Part shown: positions 23,701-35,700 of the stretch, one piece after another
Layout of the letters: each line of letters begins with the position of its first letter
Position numbering within the stretch: the stretch's first letter is position 1
From: Acanthococcus lagerstroemiae
Lineage: Eukaryota > Arthropoda > Insecta > Hemiptera > Eriococcidae
Assembly (NCBI GenBank): GCA_031841125.1
Contig: CM063113.1
Span: 22,775,312 to 22,839,311 of the forward strand
DNA: 64,000 bases
Direction: 5' to 3'
Position numbers and translations under genes: made by a program
The notes under the pieces: model-generated
Databases searched by the model: none
What the model was told of the DNA's origin: nothing
What the model saw: the letters and a program-made list of their open reading frames with translations, nothing else

Positions 23701-26700
23701 TTATCGTTCCATTAGAAGCTAACAGGACCATAATAATTATCATAACCGGACCAACCTTTCACATTTATTTGTTCTTACTGGACAATTATATGAATAAATG
23801 CATATTTCAGGTAAATTATCGCTCATTTGTCGAAACAAAGAGTAATAAATTAAAATATTTACATTGATTCGAGTCGATAGTAGAGTCAGCTGGCAATGAA
23901 AACATAACTAAATTCAGGAAAATGACTAAAAATAAGAAATTTTTCGAAAAATTATCGCTTTTCGTGATAGTGTGAGAATGATGGAAGTCAAGAGGAGTGT
24001 CCAACCTGAGAGAAGAGGGGCTAGCGTCTTCATCAAAGTCCTCTATCTCTCCCAATTAAATTTCAAATACAACCAACTTATCAAAACCTGAATTACTTTT
24101 TCCAATCAAATTCCATAACCATCCACTGAGCCGAGATAAGAGAGTACCTCATTGAACGACTGTTCAGTGTTGTACCTGTCTGTGTCTCGCAATTAAATTC
24201 TGATTACAACCGATCATTAAAAACCTAAATTAATAATAATAATTTGAGACATTTTTGCAAATTGACGAATGCCTGACTACGACGAGAGGAGAGCTTCGAC
24301 AATAGATGCGCCAGCTCCATCATCGGAGACTCTGTCTCTCCCAGATAAGCTACTGAGCCAAACGAATATTTAATAATTAAATAATTTTTGTGAAACCTTC
24401 GAATTTCTGAAAATCATAGGCAGAATTTCAACCAAAGTGTGATCCAAATTCGCTTCTTGGCAGAGAGTATGATGCTAATGGAGTAGGTAATTACCTCCAA
24501 ATAACGGGTTTTCATCGATTGAGGACTCTGTAAATCCTCGAGACATCATTGCTATGTAGCTCTTGGAGACAAATGTTCGAAAGGGTGTATTTCAGAGCTC
24601 GGGTTGAGAGCAAAAGTAAAAAGGAGGATGTTTTGGAGTTTAAATCTCTGACAGCTGGCTTAAAGGTATATGTATCTAAAAAACGAGAAAATGAAGGAAA
24701 ATGGACAAAAAATGAAATTTCAAATAAGTTATTGCTTCTCGTGATAGAGTGAGAATGATAAAAGAGTCAAGATGAGTGTCTAGAACATAACTGTAGCCAA
24801 TGAAGACATTCTCTTTAAGAAAAATAGTCAAAACAGCGAAAATGGGAGGAAAATGGCATTTGAATATATGAACAGACAACGTCGACATATAGGAGTAAGA
24901 GACTGTATATTTATCCCAGCCGAAAAAGTAGAAAACGCATGTTAAATGTGTTGATTTCCGAATCTATTGTTGGTGATAATCAAGTTAATTTCTGTTGCAT
25001 TACTGATTCATGGAGTAAGGAGACTATATTACCTAGTAATTTTATATTTCTTGCGAAAATTGTCAAGTTTTGAGTTGCTTCATGCATGAATTGAGGAGGA
25101 GAGTAACTGGACTGCATAATTATAGCTAGTAGAGCCATTATCCAGTGGGAAAATAGTTAAACTGAGAGAGTCAGACCGTTAACACTCTCATTTATGTTCA
25201 CATTCAGGAGACTTTATTGCTAAACCTATCAAATATTTTGACAATGAGATGGCTGAGTAATGGGAGGTAATACTCGAAAGGGTGGATTCGAGAGCTCAGG
25301 TTGAGAGTAAAAGTGAAAGGTAGAAGCTGTTCAGAGTATAAATCTCGAACATTGGGATTTAATGGTTACAGGCAGAAAGGGAATAGGTATCATTATCTGT
25401 AAACTATCGTATATGGAATATGAGGTTAGGGGTTAATATATAAAAAATTTTTATTAGAATTTCCAAGCAGAGTAAAATATGTAAAAGGAGATGTTAATAT
25501 TAAATATAAGTTTGAAATATTTACCATTAGATCATAGCAAAGGTACATTAATCAGTCAAGAAACTGTTAAATTTATTGAAAATCACAAAAATCGTTTTAG
25601 AGGGAATACATAGTATTTTGATAATAACAGGGGTTCTATTAATAAACCCGTACATTTAAAAGATCGTCGATAGATGGAAAATCATACAGACAAGATGTGA
25701 AGGCTGTCTTCCAGAAGAATTCGAGTTGGAAATAGCAATGCTATAGTGTGACGGATACAAATTTAGAAAAAACAGCTGAAACTGACTAAAAGAGCACTAT
25801 TTTTGAATATTTAGCATTTTGATGTAAGTAAAAACAGACAATTAATCGGAATAATATTTGATTGAAAATTTGAAAGGAATAGGCATTTGCTAAAAAAGAA
25901 CAAAGTGTAAAATCCGTCCATTCATCCATCAATGCAGAGAGTCGGTTGATAGATGGAAAAATAAAACGACAAGACAGGTGTCAGATGAGGAGATCGCCTT
26001 CTGAGGCACTCGTGAGAAAATCATATATCGTAATCAAGTAGTGGTAGATGAAGAAGAAAGGGAGAAAATTGAGTACTACTTAACGTTGTTGTTCAATCTG
26101 CTGATGAAAATATGGGAAATTGGCGAATAATCTGGAAAGGTAGGTATTAATCTGGTCAAAAGTATGTAAAAATTAGCAATTTAGCGGAATAATATTAATA
26201 AAAGGATTAAAAATTTGAAAGAAGTAGACAAGTAGTATGTAAAACAGTGGGGTGAACTGGCTATCAGTGTTGAAAGTATGGGAAATAAGCAACTCTGAGA
26301 GAAGGATAAGGAGAAAGTTTTGGAGGGTGTTGCAAATAAAAGACAGCGGTAGTATGTTAATTTCATCAAAAATCTGTTAAATTTGACAAAAAATGACAAC
26401 CTATATCAGAAAAATTGTTTTAAAGGGAATATCTACTACTATTTTGATAATAACATGTGTTCAGTTAAAGAGTCTGAGCATTTAAAAAGGTCAGAATACT
26501 CACAGATGAATGGAAAAAATGTGTATATACTACCTGCTTCAGCTGAGAAAGACGTCTTCCAAAGGAACTCAGTATAGATTGTTTTATATTGAAATTTGCT
26601 AAACTCATAGAAAATAGCTGAAAAAACTGACAGAATGGTTAAAATGCCAATATTTGACTTGCTATCATGTGAAGTTATACCGTTAGATTGAACATTACAA

Positions 26701-29700
26701 GTCACTGACTCATCGGGAAGCTGAATACGATTGTCAATGACTATGAGAAAAAAATGTACGATCAAGATACTTTATATGAGAATTAGTTAACGAAAGAAAA
26801 TAGGTATGTAAGAACGCCAGATTGACTATGCTATATGTATAGCCTGATGGGGCAGATATTCACTAATACTCTGAAAAGGTAGGTATTAATTTAATCAAAA
26901 TGGGTAATTAGGAAAACTAGTCGAATCTAGCTAAAAATACCTCCCTTTTTCCTCAAAAAGTCGGTAAAACGCTCTAAATTTGAATATTTTGGCATTTTTG
27001 AGGTAGGTAAAAGGTAAAACAGATACCTAGCCAATAGGTAATGGAATAAAAAAAAAAAAAATTTGAAAGGACAAGCTTTTTGCTAAGAAAGGGAACAAGA
27101 AGTGAAACTTCTCCCTCAGATACATCTTGATATAGCTGATTGATAATAACTTGGGATTCGTAAATTGATTGAAATTATGTTAAGAAGTATCCTAACAGGT
27201 GTAGATTATTCTAAATGTATTCATATTTCAGGTGATAAAGTCCCCTCCTCTCCCCAATGAAGAGAATCAAAACAAATGGTACAACAACCAACTTGAACCG
27301 AGAATTACATACAAACATGCGAAGAAAATTAAAAGGAGATATGCATATAGCAGAAAGAGAACAAGGAGTGGAGCCCCAGTCCCACTATTATGAGAGAATA
27401 GGGAAAACTAACTGAATCTGACTAAATTTGAATAGTTGGTATTTTTTGACAAAATAGGCAATTGATAGGAAGTTTTGCAGTTATGTTACCAATTTAGTAA
27501 TAGATTAAACTTCTGAAAGGGTGAGCATATGATGGTAAGAGAACAAGGAGTAGAATCCCCACCCCTCATGAAGAGAATTAAAACTATGGAAAATAGTCAA
27601 AAGGAATTGTAATTGCATAAACCATCTAGTTATCATCAATGCCAGATCATATGAAAATATGATGTAGTATCTATACTCGCTGAGAAAGGTACCTACATTG
27701 AAAACTCATACATAGGCGACAGTTCAAAATGCAGAAATTGAGACAAAATGAGTAAAAAATCATCACCTAAACGGACAGTCCGAGGAGAAAATAAAAAATA
27801 AAATATCGACCATGATAAAATTCCCGCGAATATTGGGTTATATTTACATATACCTCTGATGTTGCATATAAAATACGAGTATTGTTGCTGAACCTAAGAA
27901 TAAACCTCTGAAGTTTGTATGCAAAATATAATAGTTGAACCTAATATCGAGATGTCCCAATATTCGCGGGAATTTTATCATGGTCGATATTTTATTTTTT
28001 ATTTTCTCCTCGGACTGTCCGTTTAGGTGATGATTTTTTACTCATTTTGTCTCAATTTCTGCATTTTGAACTGTCGCCTATGTATGAGTTTTCAATGTAG
28101 GTACCTTTCTCAGCGAGTATAGATACTACATCATATTTTCATATGATCTGGCATTGATGATAACTAGATGGTTTATGCAATTACAATTCCTTTTGACTAT
28201 TTTCCATAGTTTTAATTCTCTTCATGAGGGGTGGGGATTCTACTCCTTGTTCTCTTACCATCATATGCTCACCCTTTCAGAAGTTTAATCTATTACTAAA
28301 TTGGTAACATAACTGCAAAACTTCCTATCAATTGCCTATTTTGTCAAAAAATACCAACTATTCAAATTTAGTCAGATTCAGTTAGTTTTCCCTATTCTCT
28401 CATAATAGTGGGACTGGGGCTCCACTCCTTGTTCTCTTTCTGCTATATGCATATCTCCTTTTAATTTTCTTCGCATGTTTGTATGTAATTCTCGGTTCAA
28501 GTTGGTTGTTGTACCATTTGTTTTGATTCTCTTCATTGGGGAGAGGAGGGGACTTTATCACCTGAAATATGAATACATTTAGAATAATCTACACCTGTTA
28601 GGATACTTCTTAACATAATTTCAATCAATTTACGAATCCCAAGTTATTATCAATCAGCTATATCAAGATGTATCTGAGGGAGAAGTTTCACTTCTTGTTC
28701 CCTTTCTTAGCAAAAAGCTTGTCCTTTCAAATTTTTTTTTTTTTTTATTCCATTACCTATTGGCTAGGTATCTGTTTTACCTTTTACCTACCTCAAAAAT
28801 GCCAAAATATTCAAATTTAGAGCGTTTTACCGACTTTTTGAGGAAAAAGGGAGGTATTTTTAGCTAGATTCGACTAGTTTTCCTAATTACCCATTTTGAT
28901 TAAATTAATACCTACCTTTTCAGAGTATTAGTGAATATCTGCCCCATCAGGCTATACATATAGCATAGTCAATCTGGCGTTCTTACATACCTATTTTCTT
29001 TCGTTAACTAATTCTCATATAAAGTATCTTGATCGTACATTTTTTTCTCATAGTCATTGACAATCGTATTCAGCTTCCCGATGAGTCAGTGACTTGTAAT
29101 GTTCAATCTAACGGTATAACTTCACATGATAGCAAGTCAAATATTGGCATTTTAACCATTCTGTCAGTTTTTTCAGCTATTTTCTATGAGTTTAGCAAAT
29201 TTCAATATAAAACAATCTATACTGAGTTCCTTTGGAAGACGTCTTTCTCAGCTGAAGCAGGTAGTATATACACATTTTTTCCATTCATCTGTGAGTATTC
29301 TGACCTTTTTAAATGCTCAGACTCTTTAACTGAACACATGTTATTATCAAAATAGTAGTAGATATTCCCTTTAAAACAATTTTTCTGATATAGGTTGTCA
29401 TTTTTTGTCAAATTTAACAGATTTTTGATGAAATTAACATACTACCGCTGTCTTTTATTTGCAACACCCTCCAAAACTTTCTCCTTATCCTTCTCTCAGA
29501 GTTGCTTATTTCCCATACTTTCAACACTGATAGCCAGTTCACCCCACTGTTTTACATACTACTTGTCTACTTCTTTCAAATTTTTAATCCTTTTATTAAT
29601 ATTATTCCGCTAAATTGCTAATTTTTACATACTTTTGACCAGATTAATACCTACCTTTCCAGATTATTCGCCAATTTCCCATATTTTCATCAGCAGATTG

Positions 29701-32700
29701 AACAACAACGTTAAGTAGTACTCAATTTTCTCCCTTTCTTCTTCATCTACCACTACTTGATTACGATATATGATTTTCTCACGAGTGCCTCAGAAGGCGA
29801 TCTCCTCATCTGACACCTGTCTTGTCGTTTTATTTTTCCATCTATCAACCGACTCTCTGCATTGATGGATGAATGGACGGATTTTACACTTTGTTCTTTT
29901 TTAGCAAATGCCTATTCCTTTCAAATTTTCAATCAAATATTATTCCGATTAATTGTCTGTTTTTACTTACATCAAAATGCTAAATATTCAAAAATAGTGC
30001 TCTTTTAGTCAGTTTCAGCTGTTTTTTCTAAATTTGTATCCGTCACACTATAGCATTGCTATTTCCAACTCGAATTCTTCTGGAAGACAGCCTTCACATC
30101 TTGTCTGTATGATTTTCCATCTATCGACGATCTTTTAAATGTACGGGTTTATTAATAGAACCCCTGTTATTATCAAAATACTATGTATTCCCTCTAAAAC
30201 GATTTTTGTGATTTTCAATAAATTTAACAGTTTCTTGACTGATTAATGTACCTTTGCTATGATCTAATGGTAAATATTTCAAACTTATATTTAATATTAA
30301 CATCTCCTTTTACATATTTTACTCTGCTTGGAAATTCTAATAAAAATTTTTTATATATTAACCCCTAACCTCATATTCCATATACGATAGTTTACAGATA
30401 ATGATACCTATTCCCTTTCTGCCTGTAACCATTAAATCCCAATGTTCGAGATTTATACTCTGAACAGCTTCTACCTTTCACTTTTACTCTCAACCTGAGC
30501 TCTCGAATCCACCCTTTCGAGTATTACCTCCCATTACTCAGCCATCTCATTGTCAAAATATTTGATAGGTTTAGCAATAAAGTCTCCTGAATGTGAACAT
30601 AAATGAGAGTGTTAACGGTCTGACTCTCTCAGTTTAACTATTTTCCCACTGGATAATGGCTCTACTAGCTATAATTATGCAGTCCAGTTACTCTCCTCCT
30701 CAATTCATGCATGAAGCAACTCAAAACTTGACAATTTTCGCAAGAAATATAAAATTACTAGGTAATATAGTCTCCTTACTCCATGAATCAGTAATGCAAC
30801 AGAAATTAACTTGATTATCACCAACAATAGATTCGGAAATCAACACATTTAACATGCGTTTTCTACTTTTTCGGCTGGGATAAATATACAGTCTCTTACT
30901 CCTATATGTCGACGTTGTCTGTTCATATATTCAAATGCCATTTTCCTCCCATTTTCGCTGTTTTGACTATTTTTCTTAAAGAGAATGTCTTCATTGGCTA
31001 CAGTTATGTTCTAGACACTCATCTTGACTCTTTTATCATTCTCACTCTATCACGAGAAGCAATAACTTATTTGAAATTTCATTTTTTGTCCATTTTCCTT
31101 CATTTTCTCGTTTTTAGATACATATACCTTTAAGCCAGCTGTCAGAGATTTAAACTCCAAAACATCCTCCTTTTTACTTTTGCTCTCAACCCGAGCTCTG
31201 AAATACACCCTTTCGAACATTTGTCTCCAAGAGCTACATAGCAATGATGTCTCGAGGATTTACAGAGTCCTCAATCGATGAAAACCCGTTATTTGGAGGT
31301 AATTACCTACTCCATTAGCATCATACTCTCTGCCAAGAAGCGAATTTGGATCACACTTTGGTTGAAATTCTGCCTATGATTTTCAGAAATTCGAAGGTTT
31401 CACAAAAATTATTTAATTATTAAATATTCGTTTGGCTCAGTAGCTTATCTGGGTGAGACAGAGTCTCCGATGATGGAGCTGGCGCATCTATTGTCGAAGC
31501 TCTCCTCTCGTCGTAGTCAGGCATTCGTCAATTTGCAAAAATGTCTCAAATTATTATTATTAATTTAGGTTTTTAATGATCGGTTGTAATCAGAATTTAA
31601 TTGCGAGACACAGACAGGTACAACACTGAACAGTCGTTCAATGAGGTACTCTCTTATCTCGGCTCAGTGGATGGTTATGGAATTTGATTGGAAAAAGTAA
31701 TTCAGGTTTTGATAAGTTGGTTGTATTTGAAATTTAATTGGGAGAGATAGAGGACTTTGATGAAGACGCTAGCCCCTCTTCTCTCAGGTTGGACACTCCT
31801 CTTGACTTCCATCATTCTCACACTATCACGAAAAGCGATAATTTTTCGAAAAATTTCTTATTTTTAGTCATTTTCCTGAATTTAGTTATGTTTTCATTGC
31901 CAGCTGACTCTACTATCGACTCGAATCAATGTAAATATTTTAATTTATTACTCATTGTTTCGACAAATGAGCGATAATTTACCTGAAATATGCATTTATT
32001 CATATAATTGTCCAGTAAGAACAAATAAATGTGAAAGGTTGGTCCGGTTATGATAATTATTATGGTCCTGTTAGCTTCTAATGGAACGATAAAAATAGCC
32101 GCTTATCCACATTCTTTTCAATGGTATACATATAAACCGTTGGAATCAATTGTCGAGCAAATTTCAAAAAACGTCTGTATTATGTATGTATGCAACTCAT
32201 TCTTTTAGGTTTTGTCATTATAAACTCGAGGTCTAAGTACTCAGCCATCTAAACTCAGCTCATCTCCCGGATACCGGGCTATCATAGGTCAATATGGAAG
32301 GAAAATGGATCTTCGCGTATCAAGTTCTGTAGATTCTTTCCTATTGCTCATCTCCCCTGTCTCCATTAAATCCACTGATCTGAGATATAAACTCTAACAA
32401 CGCCCTCCTTTTCATTTTGCTCACAACCCCGAGCTCTGGAATATACCCTTTCAAGCATTGCCCCCGAGAGAGGTTAGGGAGACTGTTTGGACTATCTTAG
32501 CTTTCAATTTAATAGCTCTCTGTTTATCCACCTCCTACTTTGAGTTTGGGACATCCTATAAGCTGGCTAGAATAATCGAGAATACTCGCTGTATACATGG
32601 TTGAAATTCATTTTCAAACATACATGCTCACTTGTCTGAGATTTAAGACTTTAAATATTGAGAATTTTAGATACGTTTTTTGAGGTGAAATAGCATAGAA

Positions 32701-35700
32701 TCAACCCTAAACATACTTGGAATAGAATCAGTATGTTGGAAGACCAGCGAGTATCGCACGCTGGTTGAAATACTATCGAGCCTGGGGACCAAGCCTAAAT
32801 TCATAACAAATGGGTAGTAATTCGCGCAAAGTAATGGTGTTTTGCATTCCAGGAATGTCTACCTATCAATAGACCTGACAATTTCGAACTGGTAACTGTT
32901 GCAAAAGCCTAAATCAACGGTAGTTTCTTCATCGTGTTATTTGACCATCTCATTAGCGAAAATATTCTCCATCTAGAAGCGAAATATCTCATCATTTGTA
33001 ACGAATCATTCATTTATTCAGCCATCTAAACTCATCTCATCTCCCAGATAGCAGGCTATTATAGGTCAATATGGAAGGAAAATGGATCTTCATATAGCAA
33101 GTTCTATAGATTCTTTCCTCCGAGAGAGGTCAGGGAGACTGTTAGGACTATTTTAGCTCTCAATTTTAATAGCTCTCTGCTTTATCCGCCTCCTACTTTG
33201 ACTTTGGGACGCCCTATATGCTAGCTAGAATCATCGAGGACACTCTGTATACATGCTCAAAATTCATTTTCAAACACATGCTCATTTGTCTGAGATTTAA
33301 GACTTTAAATAAGGAGAATTTTAGGTACGTTTTTTGAAGAGAAATAGCATTGAAGCAATCCTAAACGTACTTGGAACAGAATCACTATCTTGGAAGACTA
33401 GCGAGTATTTTGTAATTTATGTAAAAAAACCACTGACAATGGGAGCGAAAGCCTAAATCAAACGGTACTTTTGCTGCATACCAACGATGTGCACATAGCA
33501 TTATAGTCTTGAGGATTTACAGATATTTGATGAAAACCTGTTATTCGGAGGTAATTACAGAGGATTTTTCAAATTGAATATAAAACATGACTCTGATTCA
33601 AAAATTCGAGGATTTTGCGAAAATTATTTCATTTTTTAATATTCATTAGGCTCAATAGCTTAATTGGGACTCTCATCTCCCAGGTTGAGGGCTAACTCCT
33701 TACTATACTCGGAGTAATTTGGATAAAATACAAATATTTCATGTAAATGCCTCCCATTTAATTAATATTAATTAGGGCGAGATGGAGAGTATAGGCAACG
33801 GAGCTGACGCTTTTTCCGCTAAAACTCTCATCTCCCAGGCAAAAGGATATCTCCTTGTATACTCAATGTCCACCGCATACAATATGCACATTAGAAGTCG
33901 ATTGATACTAATTGCCCTGGGCTTGGAGCCGCACACTCGAAGCGTCAAGTGTCACGCTCGCTAATTGTTGCAGGTCGAGTCTACTTTATGCGAAAAAAGT
34001 CTAAAGACATGTTTCGCCTGTTGACTGCTTTGTGTGAAAATAGCATGCATGTCCAAGGTGGGGTAGTTTATCGAATCTAAAACGCTACTTTTAACGGTAA
34101 AAATGTGAAATTGACTCGTCCGTTGACTGCATCGAGTGAAAATAGCATACATGTCCATGTATCTGATATTTTTCGATTCGATTCGGAGATTTGCAAAATT
34201 AATAATAATAATAATGAGTGGATATACTCAAATTTAATTGCGAGACACTGAGAGGTCCATCGTTGACGCTACCGCGTCTAACGAGGGACTCTCTTGTCTC
34301 GGGTTGGTAGATGGCTATCAAATTCGATTCGAAAATTAATTCAGGATTGATAGGTTGATACTGTTCTAAATTTAATTTGGAGACGCTGAGAGGTCCATCG
34401 TTGACGCTAACGCATCTAACGAGGGACTCTCTTGTCTCGGGTTGGTAGATGGCTACCGAATTCGATTTGAAAATTAATTCTGGATTGATAGGTCGGTAGT
34501 GTTCAAAATTTAACAGGGAGACGCTGAGAGGTCCATCGTTGATGCTGCCGCGTCTAACGAGGGCCTCTTGTCTCATGGTAGATGACTACAAATTCGATTC
34601 GAAAATTAATTCAGGATTGATAGGTTGATACTGTTCTAAATTTAATTGGGAGACATAGAGAGGTCCATCGTTGACGCTGTCGCGTCAAACGAGGGACTCT
34701 CTTGTCTCAGCAATTTCTAACTCCCAGGCTGAAGGCTATCTCCTTATACTCGAGAGTAATTCGGGTAAATGTTCACCGCATTCATCCTTCGTTTGACATC
34801 CCCTCCACTCAAATGTAATTCGGGTAAAATACAAGTATCTCTCATTTAATTAATTTATGTTAATTAGAGCAAGATGGGGAGTATAGACAAAGAAGCTGAC
34901 GCTTCCTCCATCAAAACTTCCAACTTCCAGGCAGAAGGCTATCTCTTTATACTTGAGAGTAATTCGGGTAAAGTACAAATATTTCATGCAAGTATCTCCC
35001 ACTTTATCATTAAAACATCCTAACCTCAGATTTGATGCTAAAAACACACATGTCTCACCGCATATGAGTTCCGCCATAATGTAAAATAAAATCCGAAAAC
35101 GCGAGGAAAAATAAATAATTTAACCGCCACCACTATTAAAAATCATCCCGCCGTAAATATAACACACATAAACAATTAAGATCTCATTAAGAAATCACCT
35201 CCTTAATCACCTACCCCATTAACAACATACAAACATCAACGCGCGCGAAATTTTAAATATTCAGTTAAAAATATTCAACGAAAATATCTCTCACTTAATA
35301 CTTCCCACCTTTACTTCACAAACACGTGATTAAAAATATTCACACGCGAAACGACTTCAAATTCCATCCGAAATACATTAAACATATAGTCCCTTAATTA
35401 CCTAGTACCGAACTGTCCACGCGAACTCGTTGCATCGTGACGTCAGTGGCGCTTAGCATAGTCCGTTGTGTGGTTTCGGACCGGCTTTTTATATCTACTT
35501 GTATGTATGCAGGTGTAATGGGCAAGCTTACTCAACGTCGTGAAAACACGTGGCTAGTAACTGAACTGTGTCTGCACGCTCTTTGGCACAGAGAAAGAAA
35601 ATTCCAAAGCAATAAGCCGTGGGAAGGCAATGGCACAAACTACCCCGACTAACCCTACCAAAGAAAGTCACGCCTCAGAAACCGCGACCGTTAACATTCG

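Larger units (their letters stand above)
20563..35499. mobile_element. Giant palindromic Maverick/Polinton-like element, no genes
   Basis: A 14,937-bp near-perfect palindrome. The left arm is 20,563-27,837, the spacer 27,838-27,955 and the right arm 27,956-35,499. The outer ends read AGTAGATATAAAAAGCC and the exact reverse complement, and a 6-bp direct repeat TGTATG sits immediately outside each end (20,557-20,562 and 35,500-35,505), so the whole palindrome was inserted as a unit. Size near 15 kb, 6-bp duplication and 5'-AG termini are the known features of Mavericks/Polintons. None of their genes (protein-primed polymerase, retroviral-type integrase, packaging ATPase, protease, capsid) is recognisable, and open frames are short and mirrored between arms. 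The arms differ by scattered substitutions, single-base indels in homopolymers, and two extra 138-bp repeat units on the right. Other 6-bp-duplicating superfamilies (for example Dada) are not excluded. It lies in P450 intron 1. Confidence 0.85.

Noticed and set aside
26439..29355. Mirrored 108-residue open frames (26,439-26,765 minus; 29,029-29,355 plus) as genes
   Set aside because: They are the same sequence in the two arms, have no recognisable domain, Cys/Phe/Ile-rich AT composition and no splice or start context; treated as chance frames.
34199..34725. CRISPR-like array
   Set aside because: Units are contiguous 138-bp tandem repeats without distinct spacers, and the genome is eukaryotic.
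20563..35499. Palindrome as a pure sequencing/assembly artefact
   Set aside because: Considered seriously, because un-split SMRT reads make palindromes. The direct 6-bp flanks, non-inverted spacer, unequal repeat-unit number and scattered differences make it less likely, though only raw reads can settle it.
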